From Perognathus longimembris pacificus (taxonomy: Eukaryota; Chordata; Mammalia; Rodentia; Heteromyidae): a stretch of DNA of 64,000 nt. The notes beneath the pieces were generated by a model. That model searched no databases, was not told where the DNA came from, and saw only the letters and a program-made list of their open reading frames with translations. A program made the position numbers and the translations under genes. The first letter of the stretch is position 1. Each line of letters begins with the position of its first letter. The stretch spans positions 23,958,073 through 24,022,072 of the forward strand of contig NC_063181.1 of assembly GCF_023159225.1 (NCBI RefSeq). Direction: 5' to 3'. Shown here piece by piece: positions 10,779-20,975 of the stretch.

Positions 10779-11370
10779 CCCTCAAACCAAACAGAACAGA
10801 AAAATCCAAGAAGACAAAACATACTCACAGACCACATCTAGGTGAATGTTCAATCAAATAGCTATGACCTAGCCATGCTGATACATATATCATGCTGATA
10901 CATACATACATACTATCACTGTGATGACTTATTCGCTGGCATAGATTGTCATTTCTCCTTGGAGCCACCAGAGGTCACTATAAACATAGGAAATGGAAGC
11001 CGTGGCTAATAAAAACAAAAGGATGGGAAGAAATGTAAGGGGCTTTCTCCATTCCAGCTCCTCATTCTACATTTGAGACCTGTCACAGTCTGTAAGATCT
11101 CCACCAGGTTACAAGTAAACTAAGGACATGGAAGCTGGAGCTAGAGCTGTGTCCTTTTGGCTTTGTATTTCATGCAAAGGTGCTAATTTATATAATAATT
11201 TAGTAGAAATAATTAGAAACATATGAATTGTTTCAATGTTATCAACTGCCTAGGATGAAGTAATATCTACATATTAGGCAAATTTTGTAAGTAAAGAGTC
11301 CATAAAACATTTAGGCACAAGTTATTAAATGAACTTTCAGGATACCCCAGTTATTATTATTGTTATTATT
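10779..11370. other. No recognisable gene or repeat
   Basis: AT-rich sequence. A partial CTCF-like motif, CCACCAGAGGTCAC, occurs at 10965-10978 (one mismatch in the GGC core). No reading frame of note. Confidence 0.45.
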
Positions 11371-11374
11371 AATT

Positions 11375-11583
11375 ATTTTGATGGTACTGGAGTTTGAACT
11401 CAAGCCCTAATGCTTGTTAGGTAGATGCTGTGCAACTTGAGCCACATCTCAACTCTTTTGTTGTATTTTTTCACGTAGACTCTTGGGTTTTTGCTTGGCA
11501 AAGTCTTAGACAGTGGTCCTCCCTGATCCCTGCCTCCCGAGGAGATGGGATTACAGGCATGAACTACAGAGCCCAGCCCTGGA
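11375..11583 (-). mobile_element. Old B1-ID SINE
   Basis: Reverse copy: ID half (ggagtttgaactcaagcc, tgcttgttaggtagatgctgtgcaacttgagcc), then B1 half (gaggagatgggattacaggcatgaactacagagcccagcc). An A-rich tail appears as (TTA)n-like sequence at 11350-11373. Confidence 0.82.
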
Positions 11584-12697
11584 TACCCAAATACTGTGGA
11601 TATCTTGTCTATAGCTAGTTTTGGTGAACACTCTAAATGTTTTGTTTTCTTTTTGTAAAATGATCCTCAGGTTACATAAGAGAGCTTATAGTATAGGAAG
11701 ACTCCATGTGCAAACAATCTTTTTCATGGTTTGTAAGTGTTGTGTGTGTGTGGGGGGGGTTGGTTGGTTGGTAGCATTTGGGGAAGGAAGGATGAAAAAA
11801 AGTGTAATTATTTTCCTCTGTTCCACTGTGTAAAGAATCTCATCATTTTGCTTTGGGAATCAAGTCTGTGGTATCTAGATTAGAATGCTCTAATACCTTA
11901 TTGTTGCGGATGCGGATACAGAAAGGGCTGCTTTTTTTTGAAAATGAATAGCTGATTTAAGATAAGGATTTCTAAGCTGTCTGGAAAATCTACTTGAGAA
12001 ATGTCTTTTGTTTTAGTCTTCTTATTTTACACGCAGCCCTCTGTGCCCAAAGAACCTGTCTATCCGCTTGGCTATTTCCCTCATTAGGCAGCGGCTAAGG
12101 TTTAGTCTTCCCACCAGGGGGCAAGCAAAGAAAAGAGGAAAGAGCCTGACACACTTAGCACACTTCGAGGCTTCATGTGTGGATATGTTTGTGTGTGACT
12201 TGCGTGTGTGTGTGTGCGTGCATCATGCTGTATTTTGACTATATGAAACTGCTTAGAAGTTCTATTAAAAAAGTGATTATAACACAGTAGCATATTCAAT
12301 GGAAAAATGAATAGTATGCAAACGATCTAATTTGTGGACGACGAACTTGAACTTGCCAGATTCCCCTCCAGTGATTGGAGATTTGGTCCTAATCTGTCTA
12401 ACTATGAATGCATGTATCCACGTGGTTAGTGTGTTTTGAGCCTTTGAATTTCATAGATGTGGGGGGAGGGGCATATCATTGAAATACAGGTTGGCTATCC
12501 ATTACCCAGAATGCACATGGCCAGGAGAGTTTTCAGTTTTAGATTGTGGAATATTTGCATAAACATAATGATATATCTTGTGGAGAAGACCCAACTCTAA
12601 ACACAAAATTTACTTATGTTTCTTGTACGCACTCTATTCATAGCCAGGAGGTGATATCCTAGGATATTTGTAGGATGCCTTCATTGGAAAATAGAGG
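11584..12697. other. Unique-looking sequence with CTCF-like motif
   Basis: About 1.1 kb without SINEs. It contains G runs (11744-11757), a GT-rich block at 12190-12220 and the CTCF-like site listed separately. Reading frames here are short and lack domains. Confidence 0.5.
12111..12123 (+). promoter_or_regulatory. CTCF-core-like motif
   Basis: CCACCAGGGGGCA matches the strong half of the CTCF consensus (CCASYAGRKGGCR) at every position. The downstream bases (agc) fit less well. It lies outside any SINE that I can see. Motif match only: occupancy cannot be inferred from sequence. Confidence 0.55.
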
Positions 12698-12800
12698 AAA
12701 CAGAAGCGGAAGTGTGGCTCAAGTGTAGAGCATCTGCCTTAAGCATAAAGCTAAGCGGGAGCACGAGGCCCTGAGTTCAAGCCCCAAGACTGGCTTGAAG
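12698..12800 (+). mobile_element. ID-like monomer SINE
   Basis: A single ID unit: gcggaagtgtggctcaagtg, then tagagcatctgccttaagc, ggccctgagttcaagcccc and a long A-rich tail (gaaaagaaaagtaaataaa). No B1 or tRNA head is attached. Confidence 0.75.
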
Positions 12801-12931
12801 AAATGAAAAAAGAAAAGAAAAGTAAATAAATAAAAGAAAAAAGATAACAAATAGGACTAGTGAAAGCATTCTGAACTATGTAGCAGATGACAGTAAAGAA
12901 ACACTTCACTGGATGGACCATGAAAACAAGT

Positions 12932-13142
12932 GGGAATATGGCCTAGTGGTAAAGTGCTCGCCTCATATACATGAAGCCCTGCGTTTGATTCCTCAGCACC
13001 ACATATACAGAAAAAAGCCGGAAGTGGCGCTGTGGCTCAGAGGTAGAGTGCTAGCCTTGAGCAAAAAGAAGCCAGGGACAGTGCCCAGGCCCTGAGTCCA
13101 TTCCCCAGGACCGGCAACAAAAACAAAACACAAAAACAACAA
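12932..13142 (+). mobile_element. Dimeric ID-like SINE
   Basis: Head with A-box-like tatggcctagtggtaaag, B box gtttgattcct, second unit agtggcgctgtggctcagag, then gagcaaaaagaagccaggg, and an AAC-rich tail (about 13120-13145). B-box substitutions mark it as moderately old. Confidence 0.9.
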
Positions 13143-14195
13143 CAGAAAAGATAAATCGTGATCCTGAACTAGGAATTAGATTTTCCCATGAAGCCATGCA
13201 GTTTTGAGTTGTGTATGTGGTGAAAGATCTTACTAGAATCCTCAATACTGCCATAGCTCTTGCCAGCATTGGCTTGTGTGATTAATTTCCTCATATAATC
13301 CCTGTTTGAAAGAGATGGATAATGAAGCCACTTGATCCTTTCGTTGCTCATTACAACACATACTCATTAAAACATAACACGCAGGTAATTCCCCATTTCC
13401 CCAGCAGTTCTTACCACCTCTATTGATTTGAGTATTTAGGAAACTGGTCTGGTTATTGGCTGCCCCAGGTATCCAGCAAAACGCAGTCTTTGTGAGCATG
13501 CATGACAGCAGCTGCTTTTCGTTGGAGCCCAGCCTGTATCAGTTTACTAGTTTCATACGACATGACTGAACTAATTTTTCAGATGCTTTGAGTAGAGTAT
13601 AGCAAGCGATTGCTTTACTGAAAAAGCAAACACGAAAACTTCAAGCTTTCCAGTCAACTCCTATCAGTTTCTCTTTAATTACCTACCTCCCGAAGTACCT
13701 GTTAATGACTCATTAGTTATAAAAATAAATTAGAGGCACCTTATAACCCTGTTGGTAGTTTTCTTTTCGAAGTTTTTGATTTGACTCCCATCAGGCAAAG
13801 GGAGGTGTGGCAATAATGAGGGAATGTGAAACCAATTGCTTGTGATTTTGTGCCTTTAATAAGGGCACAGTGGGGCTGTGTGCAGATGGGGTTGAGCTGA
13901 CCTGGCTTTAGGACGGAAATCATGTCTCCCAGCAGACCGGGTAGCTTCCAGGGTCCTGTTGCACATTTATGCTCCGCCAGCGAAGCTGGTGGAATTGTCC
14001 TCCATGTTGTTTTATATGTGTTGTGGTTCATTTTCACCTACGCTCTTTGAAACTTGCTTATGGTTGCAGTCCCCTCCCAGATAAAATAGACTGCTGTGAG
14101 TTTGAAAGTTCCTTTTGTATAAAGAGAATTCCTTTTTAAGTGATGTGCCACTTGCTATCCCAATCTATAAATAGAAAAGCAAGGTCCACTTGGCA
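13143..14195. other. No recognisable gene or repeat
   Basis: About 1 kb free of SINEs. Overlapping minus-strand frames at 13051-13499 and 13741-14037 have no domain and no splice-bounded structure that I can defend. Probably single-copy sequence. Confidence 0.5.
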
Positions 14196-14385
14196 TTTTT
14201 GCTCAAGGCTAGCATTCTACCACTTGAGCCATACTTCTGCCTCGACTTTTTTTTTCTGGTTAGTTGGAGTTAAGAGTCTCTTGGATTTGTCTTCTCTGGC
14301 TGACTTTGAACTACGGTCCTCAGATTTCAGTCTTCTAAGTAGGTAGAGTTAGTTACAAGTGTGAGCCACTAGCGCCTACTGCAAT
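14196..14385 (-). mobile_element. B1-ID SINE, tail-side truncated
   Basis: It begins inside the ID half (tttttgctcaaggctagcattctaccacttgagcc) and continues through the linker (gttagttggagttaagagtct) to the B1 end (caagtgtgagccactagcgcc). Confidence 0.82.
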
Positions 14386-14507
14386 GCAATTTGTCCCGGG
14401 AAAGGGGATAGAAATGCCAGATGCTTCTAGCTGCTTCTCACATGACCTCCAGCCTGACCCACAGGGTTCCACAGAACTCAGCGGGGAAAACATTGAAATA
14501 AAAGAGT

Positions 14508-14509
<2 letters not shown>

Positions 14510-14556
<47 letters not shown>
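14510..14556. repeat. (GT)n microsatellite, 47 bp
   Basis: Uninterrupted GT array lying exactly at the tail end of the minus-strand SINE that follows, so it is best read as a (CA)n array grown from that SINE's A-rich tail. Confidence 0.95.
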
Positions 14557-14558
<2 letters not shown>

Positions 14559-14783
14559 CTGGGGCTTCAACTCAGGATCTTGAGCATTTGCTTTTGTTCT
14601 TCTCCCCTTTTAAGCCTGACTCTCTACCATTTGAGCCATACCTCTACTTGCAGATTTTTCCTGGTTTCTGTTTTTTCAGAGTGTATTGGACTTTTCTTCC
14701 CCAGGCTGACTTTGAACCATGATCCTCAGATCTTAGGTGGTGAGTAGCTAGGATTATAGTTTTGAGCCGCTAGCACCCAGCTT
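14557..14783 (-). mobile_element. B1-ID SINE
   Basis: Reverse ID half (ggggcttcaactcaggatct, ctctctaccatttgagccata), linker, and B1 half ending tagctaggattatagttttgagccgctagcacccagc. Confidence 0.85.
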
Positions 14784-14879
14784 TCATTTTTATTTTTATG
14801 TGATACATATTTCTGTTTTTATATTTGTCTAGACATATCTATGTATAAGAACACGTGTAGCTTCATGCAAATTTTAGGT

Positions 14880-15166
14880 CAGGGGTCAACAAACTTTCTT
14901 CTAAAGGACCAGATAAAAAGGAATTTCAGCTTTGTGGTTCAGAAAATCTTATTGCCAATTGTTCGGCGGTGCTGTTGTAGAATGAAAGACCCACAGACAA
15001 TCAGATTAAACAAGGATGAATGTAAAGTTGAATTTTATGCCATTTTTCACATGTGATGAATTGTCATCTTGATTTTTTTTCACAGCCATTTCAAAGATGG
15101 ACAGACAATTCTTACTTCGTGGGCTGGCCTGGATTTGATTTGGGAGCTGTAGTTTGCTGATTCCTG
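14880..15166. mobile_element. hAT-like nonautonomous DNA transposon (MER type)
   Basis: A 287-bp element beginning CAGGGGTCAACAAACT and ending with the reverse complement of CAGGAATCAGCAAACT (13 of 16 positions agree). The interior has the familiar 'ctaaaggaccagataaaaa...' and '...gctgtagtttgctgattcctg' pattern of widespread mammalian hAT MITEs. The flanking octamers ttttaggt and ctttcagt agree at 5 of 8 positions, consistent with a decayed 8-bp duplication. No transposase is encoded. Confidence 0.75.
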
Positions 15167-15983
15167 CTTTCAGTCACTAAAGAAAGAAAAAGAAACGTGT
15201 TTTGTGGAATCCTATATTCATGTGTTTGTAAAGCATCTCTGACCATGTCTTTGTTACACCGCAGCTTTTCTGGAACTCCTGTATGCACCTGCTTTGGGTG
15301 TCAGAGGCTTTGCTCTGGCGCAAATGTTCTCTTAAGTAAACAACGCTGAGAGAAAGTTAAATATAGCCTAGATTGATAAGCAGTGGCCTCGGCCAGACCA
15401 GTGTGTAAAATTTCAAAGTTATGATTTCAGATTGAATATTTGATTTCTCCCCAGTGTCTTATTGCTTGGTTTCAAGACGATGTGTTCTAAGAGGGGGCGC
15501 TTTTATCCTGTGGCTTTTTCTACCCAGCCCACCCATTCATTTAACAAACAGAGCAGACCAGTTGGAAAAGTAGTAAAAGCAAAGGAGCTATAGTTAAGAA
15601 GAGAGCCTAAGAGGTAAACACAACCCCTGCTGAAAAGAATATATATAATTTTTTACATTATACATTGTAAGAACTTGCTCAGGCCTCTAGCACTGTACCT
15701 TATCCTCCCAGATAAAGCCTCTGGCTTTGGTGACTTTGGCGCCTCAGAGAGTCCTACGTGGAACTTATTGCCTTCTCAGTCTTCTGTAGAAAATAGCAGT
15801 ACTGCATGGAATAGTTCGGGGGGCTACAGGAGACCATTCCTGCCCTGTCCCAAGATGTTCTTTGAGTGTCACAGCATGTTATGAGCTACCCCATCTTCTG
15901 TTCACTGTCCCCTGACCACAGCAACTGTTAGAAAGATTAAGAAAACCCATTCTCATTGCTATTTTAATACCTCACCAGTTCTG
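15167..15983. other. No recognisable gene or repeat
   Basis: Mixed, unassigned sequence. It includes an AGGGGGCGCTTTT run at about 15492-15504 that has only the right half of a CTCF motif. The frame at 15675-15884 has no recognisable feature. Confidence 0.45.
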
Positions 15984-16295
15984 TCTCAGTCTGTTCAAGG
16001 CACAGTAACAAAGTGCTTTTTGGGTTGAACAACAGAAATTTACTCCAAGCAGTTCTGGAGGATCGAAAGTCCAAGATCAAGACACTGGCTGAGTCAGAGC
16101 CTCGTGGAGTTCCTCGCTGCCCAGGCCTGGCTTCCTGCGGGAGAAAAGGACCTCAGCTTGGTCTCTCTCCTTACAGAAACTCAAATCCCATTAGAAAGGC
16201 CCAGCCTCATGGCCTCCCCAAACCCCTCACCTCCTGAGCCTCACCTCCTACGCCATCGTGCTATGGGCCAAGGTTCCAACACAGATGCTCAGTAG
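15984..16295 (-). mobile_element. MaLR-like LTR fragment (ERVL-MaLR)
   Basis: The order tcagtctgttcaaggcac, caacagaaatttactcc, gcagttctggagg, aagtccaagatcaag and, later, cccattagaaaggcccagcctcatg is that of ancient reverse-oriented MaLR-class LTRs common in mammals. Overlapping short frames are incidental. The exact subfamily cannot be named without alignment. Confidence 0.5.
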
Positions 16296-17185
16296 TAACA
16301 CTTGCCAATTTTTTATGTTCCATTTTCATAAGAAAAGTAAACTGGAATTAATATCCTCATGGTTGTGAGATTCCTGCATTTGCTCTGGTCAGTGTCAGCA
16401 AAATGTCAGTGCATCAGCCCCACCTGCTGAGCAGTAGGTTTTAAATAGGGGATGTGGACTGAAAAGGAAACATGGAAAAGCAAAATATACCTTTTAGACA
16501 TCTCTTTTGGATAAAGAGAACTCGCCTACTGATACGTAATTGATATGCTATGGATAGCCTGAAATAGATTGCTCTGGTCAAATAACAGAGTACAGAATTT
16601 TGCATCTTAGGACCTGGCGTATGTTCCAGTCACTCAGTCACTTCAAGCACCATGCTGTGTTCCTACTCTGCTAACTAACACCTGTTAGCAGTTGCAGTGT
16701 GTGTGTGTGTGTGTGTGTGTGAACTGAGATATTATTTGCTCTGTGCAGCAACCGTGGCAAGTCATTATGGGATGACTGTACTTCAGAGATCAAGAGCAGA
16801 AGCGTGTGGAGTTGGGGAGCCTCGTCAGCTGAGATGGATCCCAGGCCTGAGGCTAAAGGGCCGGGTGGCGGTCACCCACATTCCTGGTCAGCCTCTTGAA
16901 TGGTGAAAAACTACTATCGAAACCTTAGCTTCCAGGCTTGATAACAGAATTTCCTGTTTCTGTCCCTTGCTCCCAGCTGCACTTCACATATTTGACCTCC
17001 TCACTAGTCTGTGTCTTAGTGTCAGTGTTTTGGAAACATTGACAGTGAGGAACTGAGTCCTGTTCCTTTTTCTAGGGAATGTCACCATCACTTAAGGCAA
17101 GGTTCTCTGCGATGTCAGAAATTAAAACCAGTCCTTCTGTGCTTTGGTTAACTATGTCTAAAATGTCAATTTCAAATGCTGTTGG
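16296..17185. other. No recognisable gene; contains (GT)n
   Basis: A (GT)12-13 array lies at 16697-16721. The flanks are unassigned. The 69-residue frame starting in the GT array is microsatellite-derived at its start and has no domain after it. Confidence 0.5.
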
Positions 17186-17422
17186 AAGCGGGGTGCTGGT
17201 GGCTTATGCCTGTAATTCTAGCTGCTCTGGAGGCTGAGATCTGAGGATTGTAGTTCAAAGCCAGCCTGCGCAGGAAAGTCTGTGAGACTCTTATCTTCAA
17301 TTAACCACCACAGAAAACTGGAAGTGAAGCTGTGGCTCATGTAGAAAATTAGCCTTGAGTGATAAGGCTCAGAACCGTGCCCAGACCCCGAGTTCAAGCC
17401 CCAGAACTGGTGGAAACATGGT
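17186..17422 (+). mobile_element. B1-ID SINE, full length
   Basis: B1 half (ggtgctggtggcttatgcctgtaatt), linker (gagactcttatcttcaattaacc), ID half (ggaagtgaagctgtggctcatg), ending ccgagttcaagccccagaactgg. Its tail runs straight into the alternating purine-pyrimidine tract. Confidence 0.88.
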
Positions 17423-17466
17423 TGCGCGCGTGCACATGCACGCGCGCGTACACACACACACACACA
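17423..17466. repeat. Z-DNA-prone CG/CA tract with palindrome
   Basis: Forty-four bases of unbroken purine-pyrimidine alternation. The first part holds an 11-bp-arm palindrome, GCGCGCGTGCA (17424-17434), 2-base spacer, TGCACGCGCGC (17437-17447), followed by (CA)n. It sits at the tail of the plus-strand SINE. Confidence 0.93.
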
Positions 17467-17577
17467 GATTGTTTTTGTTGCTAACAGCAGAAGTTCTCCT
17501 CATGATTATTTGATTACTAAGCTTTCTAGAGCTTTGGAGCTCTAAGCTTTTGAGGCTTTTTAGATCTACAAAATCAA

Positions 17578-17660
17578 CGAATAGAAGGCAAACATTTATT
17601 GACTGCCGACTGTATACCAGGCACTAACTCTGACTTGGAGATAAAGAAGTGATCAAAATT
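17578..17660 (+). repeat. Ancient L2/MIR-like fragment
   Basis: The sequence aacatttattgactgcc...taccaggcactaactctg resembles the conserved core 'tttattgagcac...tgccaggcac' found in old mammalian interspersed repeats. Confidence 0.4.
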
Positions 17661-17666
17661 AAAAGG

Positions 17667-17925
17667 TACTGGGCATTGGCAGCTTACTCCTGTAATCCTG
17701 GCTACCCAGGAGGCTGAGATCTGAGGATCACTATTTGAAGCCAGCCACGATAGGCAAGTTTGGGAGAATCTTAGCTCCAGTAAACTACTCAAAAAGAAAA
17801 AAAAAAGAAGTAGCACTAAGGCTCAAGTGGTAGAGCACTAGCCTTGACAACAGAGAGGCTCAGAGACAGAACCCAAGCCCTGAGTTCAAGCCCCAGGAAT
17901 GGCAACAACAACAACAACAACAAAA
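17667..17925 (+). mobile_element. B1-ID SINE with (AAC)n tail
   Basis: B1 half (gggcattggcagcttactcctgtaat), linker interrupted by an A-rich insertion (aaaaagaaaaaaaaaag), ID half, ending ccctgagttcaagccccaggaatggc, then (AAC)6 or so. An example of a trinucleotide repeat grown from a SINE tail. Confidence 0.87.
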
Positions 17926-17996
17926 AACATTGAAAAAGTTTCTTCCCTACTAGTTACATCTTCATGCAATACTTCCAATATTTATCTACAACTCAC

Positions 17997-18085
17997 AGGA
18001 TGAGGCTCTGTGGTACAGTGCTGACTTTAGGTGTAGGCCCTGACTTCAGTCCCCGGCACTGTAGAAACAAACACAAACAAACCCC
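17997..18085 (+). mobile_element. ID-like monomer
   Basis: A decayed ID unit (aggatgaggctctgtggtacagtgctgac, then ggccctgacttcagtcccc) with an ACAAACAAAC tail. Confidence 0.6.
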
Positions 18086-18214
18086 AAACAACAAAGGAGC
18101 CAGCATATGACAGCATATGCAATACGTTTGATTGGAGTAAAGGTAGATTTTCAAAGGGGTAAAATTTGGGGAAGTGAAAAGTTATTAAATAAATAGAAGC
18201 AAATACTGGGGGAT

Positions 18215-18330
18215 AGGAGGTGTGGTTCAAGTGGCAGAGCGCCAACCAGTGAGCATAAGTATTAGATACTGAGTTTGAGTCCTGGTTGGTAGGGGGTGGG
18301 GGATGGGAAACATCTCAAACAAAAAACAAC
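18215..18330 (+). mobile_element. ID-like monomer
   Basis: Second ID unit in tandem with the one before: aggtgtggttcaagtggcagagcgcc, then gagtttgagtcctgg, a G-rich stretch and an A-rich tail. Confidence 0.65.
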
Positions 18331-20315
18331 CTCAAAAAACATTAAAAAATAATTCTAATTCAACTCATCAATGTCCACTGTTTACTAACACCATAAAACT
18401 GACTGTGTTTTAATATCCAAGAATTCTTTCAGCATATTAGCAGATATTTTTAAATGGTTTGTTTCATATAGAATATAATAGAATTTGCAGCCAACAACCA
18501 AAGCCAAGTATATAACTTGTCAAAGTATATAAATAGCAAAGGTGTGAATTCATGGAAGGCAATACAGTGTGAGGGTCCTGGGTGATGTTCAGGTTTCAGA
18601 ATGTGTTATCTGTGAACACTCTGGCCATTTGTTTTATTATTTTCTCTTTGAATAAGGACATAACTGAAAGTATTAAAAATTAAGTAACTGTAGAAATAGA
18701 ATGGGGCAATATTCCTACTTTAAGAGTAGTGAGGGAAAAGAAAGACAAAGGAGTGATACATAAAGGGAAGAGCATACTACATCCACTCAGGATTGTTGAC
18801 CTGAAAACTAAATTATGCATGAGAAAGTAATCAGCACACAGTTTCTTTTGCATTTATATATATAAAAACCTTTTTAGATTAATTTTAGAAAAAAAGCCCT
18901 CCTTGTGATCTTTTTTAAAATATAAAAGTACCAATATTAAAAAGACAAAGGCAAAATTACTCAATGTTTTATTTGACATTTTAGTTCAAATCCAAGAATT
19001 CTTGGTTGTTTCCAAACTTGGTGCTAAAACATTTTCTTCCTGTTCCAAATTAGAAAAATACAGAACATGATTTGTCAGTTTTTTTCCACACTTGTTAAAT
19101 TTAAATTTTAGAGACAGTTTAGAGAAAACCAGTGAAAATAAACCGTAGGTGCTGTTTATAATGTGAGCAGGAAAAAATAAATTTTTCTAAAGGTCTCCAA
19201 CAAATAGACTCAGGTTATTTATAACCCAGATTAGCAACCGAAGCCACTAGCTCAAGTGCTTCACAGTGTTTTTCTTGTTTTGGAAAAAATAATTCTAGTT
19301 GTTTTATTTATTTATTTTTAAGTTTGAGTGTTGGGTATGCTAAAGATCATTACAGAGAGAATGAATGTTTCAAGAGAATGAAGAAGTCTTATCAATTTCA
19401 TAATCCATTTATTTCATGTTCTTTTCCTCACATGCCAATTTTTTTCTAAGCATTGTAATTACAAGAAACCTGTAGCTCTGTACTTTTGCTTTTACTCAGT
19501 TAGCTTCTTTATGTATGTAAGGTTTATTAACGTAGGTAGTTGATAAAGGAGAACACCATGTGGTATTCGGCTTTTGGCCGAGATGAAGCATGGCCTGAGA
19601 GAAGGGCTGCACCACCGCCCTACCCTGCTTTATCTAGGGCCAGAGGGATTGGATGTGACCTCAGAGAAGGAGGGGGTAACTGCCTCCAGGTGTGCCAGTT
19701 ACCTAGGTAACACAGGTACTCGGTGCAGACTTAAACAGGTGGGGGAAGGAGACCTCTGCATTAAGTCTTACAATGTGTAATCATATTTTCTACAATCATA
19801 TATAGGTATAAGATTCTGTGAGGAAATTATAAGTATATCTTTTTATCTTATCTGTAACCAGTGCTCTCTTACTCAAACCCGAAGTATAACGTAAAAATAA
19901 TCTGATCCACCTTTTTAAAAAATAAAGTCATTGTTCAGTATGGTCAGGTTGTGTTTGTTGGTGTTCTGGGACATAAATGACTATTCATAGAGGCCCACAC
20001 TATTCACAAGTAGTTATTAGAATAGCAGTAATTTTTTTCTCTGACTGTTGAAACTGTGTAGGAGAATTCCTGTAGTCCAGTAGAATATTTTGGAAATAAG
20101 AAATGTCTTCAGGAACACTACAGTTGATTTTCTAGAAAAACCAGTAAACATATTTTCATTTTTAGGGTTTCTAACAGTTATAGGTGAACAGAAATGAGCA
20201 ATTCATTTATTTGACTGTAAAATGATTTGTCTCACTTAAATGATCATCTGTATTTAATTTTTTTTTTAAAAAAAGGTGTGGTTTTGCTATTCCAGATTTC
20301 CTTAAATAGCTGAAA
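18331..20315. other. Repeat-poor AT-rich stretch
   Basis: About 2 kb with no SINE, LTR or L1 fragment, unusual here where a SINE normally occurs every 1-2 kb. It contains a perfect 14-bp X-box palindrome (listed separately). Frames are short; the one at 19574-19780 has no domain. Confidence 0.55.
19698..19711. promoter_or_regulatory. RFX X-box-like palindrome
   Basis: GTTACCTAGGTAAC is a perfect 14-bp palindrome and fits the RFX-family X-box consensus GTNRCC-N(0-3)-RGYAAC with a 2-base spacer. It is embedded in a locally GC-richer block (about 19570-19750) inside AT-rich sequence. Binding is not shown by sequence alone. Confidence 0.5.
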
Positions 20316-20400
20316 CCAGAAAAAAGAAAGAAGGAAGGAAGGGAGAAAATGAGGAAAGGAGAAAGGGAGGAAAGAGAATGGAAGGAAGGAAAAATAGATA
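20316..20400. repeat. Purine tract (GGAA/GAAA)
   Basis: An interrupted aaggaaggaagggag-type tract, one strand nearly all purine. Confidence 0.85.
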
Positions 20401-20727
20401 AAAAGGGGGAAAAAAATCACAAATCAGGCAGCCATGCCTTCAGCTCTCAGCCATTGAGTTTACAGCTCTCCCTTAGCCTTCACTTCCTTCTCTGTGGTGC
20501 CTGCGAGTCAGCCTAAGCTGAGGACCTTGGGGGCAGCTCAGGGCCTTCTGAATGGGTTTCCTGCTGTTAGCATGTGCTTGAGCTTCTCCATTCCCAGGAA
20601 AGAGAAAGAGCCTTTCAAAGTCCTGACTTGCAGGAGGAGGAGGATCTCTCCCATACTGTAGCCTTTCTGCCCAACTTTTTGGTGTCTCCTGGGTGCCCCC
20701 AGTGGTGCCCCTTACCATCAAAGTGTC

Positions 20728-20975
20728 ACCATGTGCTTTTTCTTTTTGTGCTAGTCCAGGAGGAGCTTAAATTCAGAGCCTAGATGCTGTCTCTGAGCTT
20801 TTTTGCTTAAGATGGGTGCTCTCCCAATTGAGTCACAACTCTTCTTTTTGGCAGTTAATTGGAGATTGAGTCTCATGGACTTTCCTGCCTGGCTTACTTT
20901 GAATCCTCAGATCTCAGTCTCCTGAATAGCTAGGATTATAGTGTGAGCCACTGGTGTTGGCTCACTATGTGCTTT
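20728..20975 (-). mobile_element. B1-ID SINE, full length
   Basis: Flanked by atgtgcttt at 20731 and 20968 (extended: accatgtgcttt/actatgtgcttt). Reverse ID half with aaattcagagcctagatgctg, linker gcagttaattggagattgagtctca, B1 half ending aggattatagtgtgagccactggtgttggct. Confidence 0.88.

Noticed and set aside
14514..14747. Frames starting with repeated C-V residues (also 16697-16906, 17218-17463)
   Set aside because: Microsatellite translation of (GT)n or (CA)n running into SINE sequence.
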